A stretch of 64,000 bases of DNA from Massilia sp. YIM B02763. Lineage in GTDB: Bacteria > Pseudomonadota > Gammaproteobacteria > Burkholderiales > Burkholderiaceae_D. Of the stretch, positions 42,581 to 51,599 are shown one piece after another. A program made the position numbers and the translations under genes. Location: positions 309,095 to 373,094 of the forward strand of contig NZ_JASNRD010000002.1 of assembly GCF_030412015.1 (NCBI RefSeq), in the 5' to 3' direction. The notes beneath the pieces are model-generated. The model saw nothing but the letters and a program-made list of their open reading frames with translations, ran no database searches and was not told the origin of the DNA. Position 1 is the stretch's first letter; each line of letters starts with the position of its first letter.

Positions 42581-43687
42581 TCATTGACCGTCGAGTCCCC
42601 TCGCGAGGATCCCGACGATGCGTTCCGCCGCGCGGCCGTCCCACAGGTGCGGCCGGCGGCCCAGTTTGCCCTCGCCGCGCAAGACCTTGCGCGTCTCGAG
42701 GAGGATGGCGGCAGGATCGGTGCCGGCCAGTACGTTCGAACCTTCGTCCACGGTCACCGGGCGTTCGGTGTTCTCGCGGACGGTAATGCAGGGCACGCCC
42801 AGTGCCGTCGTTTCTTCCTGCAGGCCGCCGCTGTCGGTCAGCACCACGGCGGCGTCCTTCCACAGGTTGAGGAAGGCCATGTAGGCTTGCGGGCCCGCCA
42901 GCGTGATGTTCGGGCCCAGGTCGATGCCGAATTTCTCGACATTGGCGCGGGTGCGCGGGTGCACGGGGAAGATCAGCGGCAGGTCGGCGGCGATCTCCTT
43001 GAGCGCGCCGGCGATGCGGGTGAAGGTCTCGGGGTCGTCGACGTTGCTGGGACGGTGCAGCGTCACCACGCCGTAGCGCCGGCCTTCCTGCTGCGCCTTC
43101 CAGGCGCTCGTCTCGAAGGCCGTGGTGTCCGCATGGGACAGCTTGTCGGCCTGGTACAGCACGTTGTCGACCATGACGTGGCCGACGTAGTGGATCGCCG
43201 CTTCCGGCTTGCCTTCGCGGCGCAGGTGCTCCACGGCCGACGGTTCCGTCACGAAGAACCAGTCCGAGATGCTGTCCGTGACGAGGCGGTTGATTTCCTC
43301 CGGCATCGCCATGTCGCCCGAGCGCAGGCCGGCCTCGACGTGGGCGACGGGAATGTTCAGCTTCTTGGCGACGATCGAGCAGGCCAGCGTCGAATTCACG
43401 TCGCCCACCACCAGCACGGCGGCCGGGCGCTCGTTCTGGCACAGCTCCTCGAAGCCCAGCATGATCTTGGCCGTCTGCTGGGCGTGGCTGCCGCCGCCCG
43501 CCGCCATGAACACGTCCGGTTGCGGAATGCCCAGTTCCTCGAAGAACACGTCATTCATCTCGCGGTCGTAGTGCTGGCCCGTATGGATGATCTTGTAGGT
43601 CAAGGCATCCTGGGCCTGCAGCGCACGCACGATGGGCGCGATCTTCATGAAGTTCGGACGGGCACCGGCAACCAGATAGATAAGCAT
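42581..43687 (-). CDS. wecB: UDP-GlcNAc 2-epimerase (non-hydrolysing)
   Basis: 368 residues. Converts UDP-GlcNAc to UDP-ManNAc. Motifs: GARPNFMKIAP at the N-terminus, GQHYDREM, GDVNSTLA, HVEAGLRSGD, and LTDSGGLQEE with TERPVT. GAAAG upstream of the ATG. Followed by the WecG-type gene. Confidence 0.94.
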   Translation of the reverse strand: MLIYLVAGARPNFMKIAPIVRALQAQDALTYKIIHTGQHYDREMNDVFFEELGIPQPDVFMAAGGGSHAQQTAKIMLGFEELCQNERPAAVLVVGDVNSTLACSIVAKKLNIPVAHVEAGLRSGDMAMPEEINRLVTDSISDWFFVTEPSAVEHLRREGKPEAAIHYVGHVMVDNVLYQADKLSHADTTAFETSAWKAQQEGRRYGVVTLHRPSNVDDPETFTRIAGALKEIAADLPLIFPVHPRTRANVEKFGIDLGPNITLAGPQAYMAFLNLWKDAAVVLTDSGGLQEETTALGVPCITVRENTERPVTVDEGSNVLAGTDPAAILLETRKVLRGEGKLGRRPHLWDGRAAERIVGILARGLDGQ

Positions 43688-43714
43688 AAGTACAACTTTC
43701 CCTAGCGATAATTA

Positions 43715-45673
43715 TTAAAAAAACGTTATTGTAAACCTGCACTCGATCGGGACGGCGGACGATACGGTGCTGATCTTGAGCACGTCGCATGGCTGGCGCG
43801 ATTCGTAGCAGCGCGAATACCAGCCGAGCGGTGGATTCTCGTGGGCGCGCACCAGTTCCAGCTTGAGGTCGGCGCCGTGGGCATGCATCTGCAGCGCGAA
43901 GCGCTTGCCGCGCACGTGCAGGCCGGAACTGTTCAGGCGCGCATCCAGGCCGGGGGCGAAATGCCAGAAGAGTTCGACCTGGTGCTGTTTCTTAGCTGAA
44001 ACTTCGTCGCGCACCGTCAGCGTCGAGGTGGCGGCGTCGAAGCGCACGCTGCGCATGTGGCGCACGGGATCGGCCAGGCGCTCGTAGCCGTCGTGGGCGC
44101 CGCGGAAGTCGAATTCGTGCGGCGACTGCGGCATGCGCTCGATGCTGGCGCGCGCCTTCTTCAGCCACATGAAGCGGCCGCCCGACACCGACTGGTCGAG
44201 CCCGTCGATGCGCAGCGTATTGTGGGCCGAAGTGCCGCGGAAATAGTCGCGCCACTTGTGGTCCTGCCAGTAGGAATAGGTGCCCGGATCGACCAGGCAT
44301 TCCTCGCCGCCGACCGACAGGGTCAGGGCCAGGGCGTCGGCATGGCCGTGGGCGGCGATGCCCAGGTAGCCCAGCGGGCCGCAATCGACCATGCCCTTGA
44401 TCTCGTCGGCTTCGCCGAAATGCGAACCGAACAGCAGGTAGCCGCCGTCCGGGAACGACCAGCCCGTCTCGGATTCGTGCGGGTCGGCCTCGGGACGCTT
44501 GCCCGGCAGCGCATGCAGCAGCCAGCGCACGCCCGGGTGCGAGGGCTGCTGGCGGTGCAGCACGGCGTCGCCCAGCGCCAGCAGTTGCGCGGCGCGGTCG
44601 CTTCCCGCCTCGTCCAGGCGGAACACGATGCCGTCGTCGGCGTCGCCCACCATCGGCACGTTGCCGCCGACGTCGCGCACGGAGCGCAGGAAGCGCAGCG
44701 CGCGCGACAGGCTGGTCCAGTAGGCGCGCGAGAACGGCTGGTCGCAGGCCTGGCCCACGAGGCCGGCCACGAACAGGAATTCGCTCGAGAAGACGTGGTA
44801 GGCGAAGGCTTGCTCGCGGTTCACGCCGTCGCGCGAGAACTGGGCCTGGGCCTCGTGCTCGAGTTCGCGGCGTGCCTGCTCCAGCCAGGCGCCTGACGCC
44901 TTCCAGCACGGCCAGATCGAGGCGCCCACGTACAGGCCGGCCAGTTCGCCGATCAGGTGGTTGTTGGCCGAGGAATGGCGCGACAGGTGGCGCGCGATCG
45001 CGCTGCAATGGGCGTGGATCGATTCCAGCCAGTCGGCGCGCAGGCGCTGGCCGTCTTCGCCGGCGAACAGGCCGCTCCCCTCTCCGCCGACCAGTTGCCA
45101 CACGAGACCCCAGTTGATCAGGCGGATGCCCAGTTCCAGCGAGCTGGTCCAGTTGGGGCCGACCAGCGGCGGGCACTGGTCGAGCCAGCTGCGCAGCTGG
45201 TGGTGCAGCGCGTGCAGCCAGGCCACGTCGCCCGTCGTGGCCCAGGCCTGGGCCAGGCGCACGAGGTGCAGGTGGCGGTTCAGTTCCCACACGTGCTTGA
45301 TGTCGCCGACCAGTTCGCGGTTGGTGATGGCGATGTCGCCCGCATAGATCGCGGGGCCGACGACGCCGCTGTCCGGGTCGCGGTTCCACACGGGCGGCAT
45401 GCCGACGTCGAAACGGCGGTTGGCGAACAGCACGACGTGGCCGGCGCAGATGCTGTCCGCATCGGCCAGCAGCGCATCGCGCTCGCCCGTGCCCAGCAGG
45501 GGCGCGCCCTGGACGGAAAAGCTGCGCGCGCGCGGCAGCGGCGGCGCCGTGCGCAGGCGCACCCGCTTCGCCATGCCCTTCACGGCCGCCTGCTGGATGC
45601 GGTAGCCGACTTCGGCCACCGACATGCAGCGCAGACGATTGACCAGCCACACCATGCCTGTCGCTTCGCTCAT
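43715..45673 (-). CDS. Heparinase II/III-family protein, cytoplasmic form
   Basis: 652 residues from the ATG at 45673, which overlaps the preceding glycosyltransferase stop (ATGA). No signal peptide. An all-alpha toroid region (about 90-370) and a C-terminal beta-rich heparinase II/III domain (GIAAHGHADALALTLSVGG, YFRGTSAHNTLRIDG). Proteins of this kind are common in polysaccharide loci and may edit uronate-containing chains; activity is not known. The lack of an export signal is odd for a lyase acting on a surface polymer. Confidence 0.85.
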   Translation of the reverse strand: MSEATGMVWLVNRLRCMSVAEVGYRIQQAAVKGMAKRVRLRTAPPLPRARSFSVQGAPLLGTGERDALLADADSICAGHVVLFANRRFDVGMPPVWNRDPDSGVVGPAIYAGDIAITNRELVGDIKHVWELNRHLHLVRLAQAWATTGDVAWLHALHHQLRSWLDQCPPLVGPNWTSSLELGIRLINWGLVWQLVGGEGSGLFAGEDGQRLRADWLESIHAHCSAIARHLSRHSSANNHLIGELAGLYVGASIWPCWKASGAWLEQARRELEHEAQAQFSRDGVNREQAFAYHVFSSEFLFVAGLVGQACDQPFSRAYWTSLSRALRFLRSVRDVGGNVPMVGDADDGIVFRLDEAGSDRAAQLLALGDAVLHRQQPSHPGVRWLLHALPGKRPEADPHESETGWSFPDGGYLLFGSHFGEADEIKGMVDCGPLGYLGIAAHGHADALALTLSVGGEECLVDPGTYSYWQDHKWRDYFRGTSAHNTLRIDGLDQSVSGGRFMWLKKARASIERMPQSPHEFDFRGAHDGYERLADPVRHMRSVRFDAATSTLTVRDEVSAKKQHQVELFWHFAPGLDARLNSSGLHVRGKRFALQMHAHGADLKLELVRAHENPPLGWYSRCYESRQPCDVLKISTVSSAVPIECRFTITFF

Positions 45674-46758
45674 CGTTCCGTCCCTGCCAGTTCGCGGTAG
45701 ATCGCGGACAATTGTCCGCACACCACCTCAGTTGAGTAATGCTGCTCGATGCTGGCGCGCGCCCGCGCCGCCAGCCGTTCGCGCAGGGCGGCGTCGCCCA
45801 TCAGCGTGGCGAGCGCCGCGGCCAGCGCCGCTTCGTCGCGCGGCGGCACCAGCATGCCGTTGACCTCGTCGCTGCCGTCGCGCAGCGCTTCCGGAATGCC
45901 GCCGACGCGCGTCGCCACGACCGCCTTGCCGGCCGCCATCGCTTCCAGCATCGACATGGGCAAGCCCTCGGCATGCGACGGCAGGCAGAACACGCTGGCG
46001 CGGGCCAGCTCGGCATCGCGCTGCCGCGGGCCGATCCAGCCGGGCAGCTCGATGCGGTCCTCGATGCCCAGTTCGCGCGCGCGGCGGCGCACGCCGTCCA
46101 CGTCGCCGCTGCCGCCGAACACCAGGCGCAGCTGCGGAAAGTCGCGCGCCAGCCGGGCGCCGGCGCCGAGCAGCTCGAACACGCCCTTGGCCGCTTCCAG
46201 CCGGCCCAGGAACAGGATGCGGCCCGGCTCTTCCAGCGTGCGGTCCACGCGCGCCGGCAGCGGCACCGAGTTCGGCACCACGGCCACCTTGGCCATCGGC
46301 GCGAACTCGTGCACGAATTGCGCCCACCCTTCCGACAGCGCGATCACGACCGAGCTGTGTTCCAGCGTGTGGCGGATCCAGCGCCGCATCAAGGGGCCGG
46401 ATTCCTGCGTGGCGAACGTGCGGAAACCCCCGCCGTGCAGGTGGAAGATGGTCTTGCTGCCGGCCAGGCGCGCGACCAGCAGCACGATGGACTTGCGCAG
46501 GAAGCTCGCGTGCGAGGCGGAATGCACGTGCACGACGGCCGGATGCTGGCCGAAGCAGGCGCGCAGCGTGTTCCAGAAGCCGGCCACGGCGCCCCTGGCC
46601 TTGGCCAGACGCGGGCCTTCCGCGTGGGTCGCCACGTAGCGCACCGCTTCCCGCTCGAACAGGCCGTGGCCGCGCAGCACGGACACGACGGCGGCCACGC
46701 CGCCCCGCCCTTCGAGCGCGGTGCCGACCATCAGGACCCGCAGCGCCGGCGACTTCAT
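45670..46758 (-). CDS. Glycosyltransferase family 4
   Basis: 362 residues from the ATG at 46758 (GGGAG upstream; longer in-frame starts are possible). GT-B fold: N-terminal GGVAAVVSVL and C-terminal GRLEAAKGVFELL and SHAEGLPMSMLEAMAAGKAVVAT with the EX7E-type motif. Adds one sugar to the repeat unit. Its upstream gap (46759-46927) is AT-rich, with a palindrome, so a separate promoter may exist. Confidence 0.9.
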   Translation of the reverse strand: MKSPALRVLMVGTALEGRGGVAAVVSVLRGHGLFEREAVRYVATHAEGPRLAKARGAVAGFWNTLRACFGQHPAVVHVHSASHASFLRKSIVLLVARLAGSKTIFHLHGGGFRTFATQESGPLMRRWIRHTLEHSSVVIALSEGWAQFVHEFAPMAKVAVVPNSVPLPARVDRTLEEPGRILFLGRLEAAKGVFELLGAGARLARDFPQLRLVFGGSGDVDGVRRRARELGIEDRIELPGWIGPRQRDAELARASVFCLPSHAEGLPMSMLEAMAAGKAVVATRVGGIPEALRDGSDEVNGMLVPPRDEAALAAALATLMGDAALRERLAARARASIEQHYSTEVVCGQLSAIYRELAGTER

Positions 46759-46875
46759 GTGCCGGCTCCCGCCGCGGCGCATGGCGGGACCCCGGCGGGC
46801 ACGCCCGTCGTCCGCCATACCGTCGCTGGCATCGTCGCTTTGCACAAGGTGAACACGCTGGACAATTGGATTAAT

Positions 46876-46890
46876 AAATATGCAATATTT
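46876..46890. promoter_or_regulatory. AT-rich palindrome between two EPS genes
   Basis: AAATAT-GCA-ATATTT is a perfect palindrome in an AT-rich gap of 169 bases after the CapK-like gene and 118 bases before the glycosyltransferase start. It could be an operator or part of a secondary promoter. No partner identified. Confidence 0.35.
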
Positions 46891-46927
46891 CGATCGTACA
46901 TCATACTTTCACGGACCCGCGCACGCT

Positions 46928-48253
46928 TCACCGTCCGCCCGCCCCGGCGCCGTCGGCGATGGCAATGAATTCGAACTTGCCGTTCGGGCCGCGCGGGATC
47001 GCCGCCACGCGCTCGACCCGGACCTGCACGCCGGGCACGCGCAGCAGGAACTTGTCGACCAGGGCCTGGGCATCGGCGTCCGTGAAGCCCTCGGCCACGA
47101 CGACGCGCAGCACGAACTCGGCATTGCCGCGGTACAGCACCTGGCCTTCGACCAGGTGGCGGTCGTGTCCCTGGAAGATGCGGTCCAGGCGCGCGATGAT
47201 GCGGCCGTCCGGCAGCGTGACGATTTTTTCCTGGCGTCCGACGATCGCCTTGACGGTCGGGAACACGCGGCCGCAGGCGCAGCGCGCCGCGCCATGCGCG
47301 TCGTGCACGAGCACCGTGTCGCCGGTACGGTAGTGCTGCAGCGGCATCGCCGCATTGTTCAGCGTCGTGCCGACCAGCTCGCAGGCGCCGCTGCCGTCCT
47401 GGGCATCGAGCAGCGCCACGCCGCTGTAGTCGGTCAGCACGTGGTAGCTGCCCCGCTCGCAGGTACCGATCGCGGCGACCCGCTCGGCCTGGCCGTACCA
47501 GTCGTAGACGCGGGTGCCGAACGCCTTCTCGACGGCGGCGCGCACGGCCGGCTCCAGCGTTTCCGACGACGTCATCACGCCCAGCAGCGCGCGGCCCCGG
47601 TAGGTCCGCCCGGCCGCGTTCAGCCAGGCGGCGAGCGCCGCGATCGACGAGGGATAGGCGTGGATGACGACGGGATCGAACGCTTCCAGCGCATCGATGT
47701 AGCGGCCGATGGTGTCGTTCGACAGGTGGTAGGACGACATCATGAGCATGTTGCCGACCCAGTCGCGGCACCAGTAGACGCCGTCCCGCGGGTGGTCGGC
47801 GCAGACGATGTCGCCGCGGATCCAGGCGCGGCGCTGGCCGTGGCGGTAGCCGATCCAGCGCAGCTGGCGGTAGACGAAGCCCTCTTCGCGCACCAGGTTG
47901 CCGATCGACTGGACGATGGTCAGCGGCGAGCCGGAGGTGCCGCTGGTCTTGATTGTGGTGCGGATCCAGGAGCCGGGGCCGCGCGGGCGCACCAGACGCT
48001 CCGGATGCTGGCGCACGTCGGCCTTGGCGAGAAGCTTGCTGCCTGGCGCCAGGCGCGCCAGCGTCGTCGGATCGGCATCGAGCGCGACGCCGATCTTGCG
48101 CGCGCGCCGCTGCGCGTAGCGGGCCAGGGCCTCGGGCGAGCGTTCGTTCGCGACCAGCGCGGGATAGACGAAGGTACGGCCCCAGACATTACGGACCAGT
48201 TCGCGGGCGAGCGAGCGCAGCGAGAACTTCAGCGAGTAGGTCCACGTCGACAT
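46928..48253 (-). CDS. CapK / phenylacetate-CoA ligase-like protein
   Basis: 441 residues. Adenylate-forming family: the phosphate loop TSGTSGSPLT (about residues 103-112), MTSSETL, DWYGQAERVA, and a Cys-rich CACGR. CapK-type homologues sit in many capsule and exopolysaccharide loci, where their role is unresolved (possibly activation of an acyl or amino acid group for attachment to sugars). It starts one base after the upstream glycosyltransferase stop. Confidence 0.85.
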   Translation of the reverse strand: MSTWTYSLKFSLRSLARELVRNVWGRTFVYPALVANERSPEALARYAQRRARKIGVALDADPTTLARLAPGSKLLAKADVRQHPERLVRPRGPGSWIRTTIKTSGTSGSPLTIVQSIGNLVREEGFVYRQLRWIGYRHGQRRAWIRGDIVCADHPRDGVYWCRDWVGNMLMMSSYHLSNDTIGRYIDALEAFDPVVIHAYPSSIAALAAWLNAAGRTYRGRALLGVMTSSETLEPAVRAAVEKAFGTRVYDWYGQAERVAAIGTCERGSYHVLTDYSGVALLDAQDGSGACELVGTTLNNAAMPLQHYRTGDTVLVHDAHGAARCACGRVFPTVKAIVGRQEKIVTLPDGRIIARLDRIFQGHDRHLVEGQVLYRGNAEFVLRVVVAEGFTDADAQALVDKFLLRVPGVQVRVERVAAIPRGPNGKFEFIAIADGAGAGGR

Positions 48254-48254
48254 C

Positions 48255-49526
48255 TTACGGTGACTCCGTCAGGATTTTCTTATACGTTTTTGCAACATTT
48301 CGGCCGAGAATATCATACGTCCGGTGGCTTCTTACGTACGCTGGACCACGTAACGCGAACTCCCGAGCAAGGGCGGGATTATTTAACAATTCGAGCGTGG
48401 CGGCGGCGAACGGCCCCGCTTCCATGGGCACGCATAGCCCGGCCCCGCTCTCGTCGACGACGAGTTTCTGGTCGGGAATATCGTTGGCAACGCTGGGGAT
48501 GCCCAGGGCCAGGTACTCGACCAGCTTGGTCGGCGAGGACACGTCGAACAGCGTGCCGCGCGGGATCGGCGACAGGCCCACCTCGGCGCGCACGGCATAG
48601 CCGAGCGCCGTGCGCTGGGGCAGCCAGCCGGTCAGGAGCACGTGGTCGGCGAGGCCGCGCTCGGCGATGGCGCGCCGCATCCAGGCCATTTCGTCGTCCG
48701 AGGGGGCGTCGCCGGCGATGACGAGCAGCACGTCGGGCGCCTGGCGGCGCAGCACGTCGGCCACGTCGAGCAGGAAGTCGGAGCGGCGCGACTGGGCGAT
48801 GCGGCCCAGGTACAGCACCACGCGGCGCCCATCCAGGCGCGCATCGTCGACCGGCGCGATGCGGGCGCGGTCGAACAGCTCGGCATCCACGCCCATCGGC
48901 ACGGCCGTCATGCGCGCGCGGTCGAAGCCCTTGGCGGCGAGCCAGTCGGCCATCGCGTCGCTCTGCACGAAGATGTGGCGCGCGCCCGGCAGCACGAGGC
49001 GGTAGATGGCGACCCGCGATGCCCAGGCGCGCAGCGCATGCGCCGCCCACTTGAGGCGGTTGGCCAGGCCCCGGCGGCGGCGGAACTCGTCGCGCCGCAC
49101 CTCGAAGCCTTCCACGATGGGGAAGGACATCCAGTACAGGAAGGGCACGCCGCGCACGGCGGCGACGCAGCGCCCCAGCACGCCGCTGGCGATCTTGTCG
49201 CGCACCTGGATGCAGTCGGCGCGCCGGCCGCGCGAGGCGCGCAGCAGGCCCAGCAAGTCCCACAGGGGCGAACACACGCTGGCGAAGCGGCTGCGCAGCG
49301 ACCCCACCACGTGCATGCCGCCGGCCGGCCAGGGCGAAGCGGCGCCGTCGCTGCCGCCCTGCCCCACCAGTTCGGTCGCGACGCCGTAGCGCGGCATCTC
49401 GGTGCCGAACAGGGTCAGGACGTCGGCGCGGATCGGCGGGAGCGGGTCGCGGACGACGAAGAGGATGGAATGCGGAAGGATGGAACCCGCATCCGGGGAC
49501 GCGGCGGTGGCGGACGGTTGGCGCAT
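48255..49526 (-). CDS. Glycosyltransferase family 4
   Basis: 423 residues from the ATG at 49526 (AAGGA before it); the frame opens at 49697 but without support. GT-B fold with VPMGVDAELFD, LYLGRIAQSRRSDFLLD and PTKLVEYLALGIPSVAND. First gene of the second half of the exopolysaccharide locus, divergent from the hypothetical gene at 49726. Confidence 0.88.
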   Translation of the reverse strand: MRQPSATAASPDAGSILPHSILFVVRDPLPPIRADVLTLFGTEMPRYGVATELVGQGGSDGAASPWPAGGMHVVGSLRSRFASVCSPLWDLLGLLRASRGRRADCIQVRDKIASGVLGRCVAAVRGVPFLYWMSFPIVEGFEVRRDEFRRRRGLANRLKWAAHALRAWASRVAIYRLVLPGARHIFVQSDAMADWLAAKGFDRARMTAVPMGVDAELFDRARIAPVDDARLDGRRVVLYLGRIAQSRRSDFLLDVADVLRRQAPDVLLVIAGDAPSDDEMAWMRRAIAERGLADHVLLTGWLPQRTALGYAVRAEVGLSPIPRGTLFDVSSPTKLVEYLALGIPSVANDIPDQKLVVDESGAGLCVPMEAGPFAAATLELLNNPALAREFALRGPAYVRSHRTYDILGRNVAKTYKKILTESP

Positions 49527-49725
49527 GGATTCCTTGCAGGATAAACAACGACTGCCGTCGATTCTAGCGCACTCGCCGCAGCGCACAATTGCGCAGCCGT
49601 CGCGCGCGTGCAGGCACACGTATTTTGTAATTGCAAGTCGCGCACCATTTTGTATCCTGGATGAAATAATTCTTGAACATTCGGCCGTTACACTCACGCG
49701 TTTCGGGCATCCTCGCCATCACACC

Positions 49726-50307
49726 ATGACTTCTACCGCCCAACAACGGCTGCTGCACCTGTCGCTGCAGTTGCAGCAAAGCGCCCTGCCCGTGGCCCAG
49801 GCCTACAACGCGCGCCAGGCGGCGCTCGGGCTGGAACAGGTGATGACGGCCGAGCGCCTGTCCTCGCTGGACGGGATCGCCGCCTCGCTCGCCACCATCG
49901 CGGCGCTGGAATCCCTCGTCGAGGAGCACAAGGATGCGATCCAGGCCTGGCTGCTGGCCGCCACGCGCCAACTGGCGCGCGCGCTGGAAGACCTGCCGCC
50001 GGACGAGCGCGAGACGCAGGCGCGCCAGCTGATGGCGTCGCTGCAGCACCAGCTCGACCACCTGCAGCGCGGCCTGCAGGCGCGCGCGGCGTGGATCGTC
50101 GCGGCGCGCACCATCTTCGTGCTGGCGCGGCGCGGACGCGAACAGGCGCCGCACGCCCCGGGACCCGTGTTCGCCAGCGAGGAAGACCTGCTCGAAGCCC
50201 AGCGCCAGGGCGAACGCCTGGACGCGGCCGCCGCCGTGCAGCACCGGTTGCTGAAAGAAAGCCTGGAAGGGATCCGCGCCGGGATGGCGCACATGCGGCC
50301 GCATTGA
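49726..50307 (+). CDS. Hypothetical helical protein inside the EPS locus
   Basis: 193 residues, not recognised. Mostly helical, with heptad-like Leu/Gln-rich segments (about 5-60 and 75-125) and no signal peptide or membrane segment. It is the only plus-strand gene in the 26-kb exopolysaccharide region, followed at once by a composite repeat. No ribosome site. Its GC and codon use match its neighbours. It may be a late insertion with the repeat. Confidence 0.6.
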   Translation: MTSTAQQRLLHLSLQLQQSALPVAQAYNARQAALGLEQVMTAERLSSLDGIAASLATIAALESLVEEHKDAIQAWLLAATRQLARALEDLPPDERETQARQLMASLQHQLDHLQRGLQARAAWIVAARTIFVLARRGREQAPHAPGPVFASEEDLLEAQRQGERLDAAAAVQHRLLKESLEGIRAGMAHMRPH

Positions 50308-50342
50308 TGGCATGACCGCCTCCCCGCCGGGCATCCGTTCCC

Positions 50343-50604
50343 GTAGGGTGGACGGCTTCGCCGTCCACGCGGCGATACGCAACGGCTTCGTCCTGGAGCA
50401 CGCTCACGGAGCCGCCAACGATCGGCCCGCGGCGGCGCCGTTTTCGAACACGGCCAGGGAGCCGCTATCGATCAGCCCGCGGCGGCGCCATTTTCGAGCA
50501 CGGCCAGGGAGCCGCCAACGATCAGCGCCCGGCGGCTTCGTTCTCGAGCACGGTCACGGGAACGCCAACGATCACCGCGTGGACAGCGGAGCTGTCCACC
50601 CTAC
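50343..50604. repeat. Composite repeat: inverted hairpins around a 50-bp tandem array
   Basis: The ends 50343-50372 and 50575-50604 are inverted copies of a GTAGGGTGGAC...GTCCACGCGG element. Each end is itself a hairpin, and their inner stems differ by compensatory changes (GGC/GCC on the left, AGC/GCT on the right). Between them lies a tandem array: three 50-base units at 50401-50450, 50451-50500 and 50501-50550, a partial unit at 50551-50576, and a decayed unit before 50401. The right end supplies the stop codon of the GT14 gene. Confidence 0.85.
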
Positions 50605-51473
50605 GCGGTGCCCTCGGCGCCGGCGCGCAGCGCCAGCAAGCGCGGCATCAAGCCGGCGCTGGTACGGCTGTCGAGCTTGCGGCAGAAATGGGCGCGCGAG
50701 GCGGCGATGCGTTCGAAGTCGCCTTCGTCGAGCACCTTCGGATTGCGCGAGCCGCTTTCCGGCCACTGCACGTAGCGGAAGTTGCTGCCCAGGACGCGCT
50801 CGCGGAACGGGGAATTCATGACGAGGGTCTGGACGAACATCTCGTCCGGACAGGCGACCCGGCAGAAGAAGCGCACCAGGCCCGGCTCGCGCCCGGCGCG
50901 TTCGAGCAGCATGCGCGCGCATTCGCGCGACAGCGCCCACCAGGACGAACCGCCCCAGGGCTGCAGCCCTTGCGGCAGGCGGCGCTTGATGCCGGTCGCG
51001 CGCATGGCGCGGTTGGCCAGGGCACAGGCCAGCCGGCGCAAGCGCCCGCTGCCTTGCGGGTAAAAATACTGGTAGCGGTAGTCGGCGGCCCACTGCCCCG
51101 GCGCGCGGCCGATGGCGACCGTGTCGAGCAGTTCGCGGCCGGCCAGCGCGGCCAGTTCCTCCTTCAGCGCCGCGTTCGACAGCAGCGGGAAATCCTGGGC
51201 GCTCAGGAACAGCACCTTGTCGAAGTCCGGCACCTCGGCCAGGATCTGGCGCAGCGAGTTGAGCACGGCCTGCACCTGGCTGAAGGTACCCCAGTGCACG
51301 TCGATGCGCTCGCGCACGAGCCGGGCGGCCGGGTGCACGGCGGCCGGATCGAGGTCGCACTTGCGGTCGAGGTTGACGTAGACGAGGAAGTCGTCGTCGC
51401 GCAGGTGCTCGACGAGGGCGTTGAGCTGGCCGATGTCCTTGTGGGCCTGGATCAGGAATACCTGTTTCGTCAT
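50601..51473 (-). CDS. GT14 beta-1,6-N-acetylglucosaminyltransferase-like (Branch)
   Basis: 290 residues from the ATG at 51473; the frame extends to a TTG at 51491. Core-2/I-branching family: AHKDIGQLNALVEHL, DFDKVLFLSAQDFPLLSN, and WGGSSWWALSRE. Predicted to add a branching GlcNAc or xylose-type residue. Its stop codon TAG lies in the repeat end. A terminator 20 bases before its start raises the question of how it is transcribed. Confidence 0.85.
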   Translation of the reverse strand: MTKQVFLIQAHKDIGQLNALVEHLRDDDFLVYVNLDRKCDLDPAAVHPAARLVRERIDVHWGTFSQVQAVLNSLRQILAEVPDFDKVLFLSAQDFPLLSNAALKEELAALAGRELLDTVAIGRAPGQWAADYRYQYFYPQGSGRLRRLACALANRAMRATGIKRRLPQGLQPWGGSSWWALSRECARMLLERAGREPGLVRFFCRVACPDEMFVQTLVMNSPFRERVLGSNFRYVQWPESGSRNPKVLDEGDFERIAASRAHFCRKLDSRTSAGLMPRLLALRAGAEGTA

Positions 51474-51493
51474 GCGCGTCCGGATGGGCAATG

Positions 51494-51530
51494 AAAAAAG
51501 TCCTCCGCGGGCGGGGCCCGGGGAGGACTT
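51494..51530 (-). terminator. Terminator after the secreted heparinase-like gene
   Basis: Read on the minus strand, AGTCCTCC pairs with GGAGGACT around a GC-rich loop and is followed by six T (plus-strand A run 51494-51499). It lies 70 bases after the DUF4962/heparinase stop and 20 bases before the GT14 start. Confidence 0.85.
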
Positions 51531-51599
51531 CGCCAGCGCGCCGAGTGTAGCATGGCGCGCCGGATGGCCAGGAGACGATAGCTCGTCCGTAGGCGGAAC

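Noticed and set aside
49564..50382. 272-codon open frame on the minus strand opposite the hypothetical gene
   Set aside because: It would run through the repeat region and the intergenic gap and has no domain; the plus-strand frame has a more protein-like helical composition.
50401..50576. 50-bp tandem units as a CRISPR array
   Set aside because: The units are contiguous with no unique spacers between conserved repeats and no cas genes are near; it is a tandem repeat.
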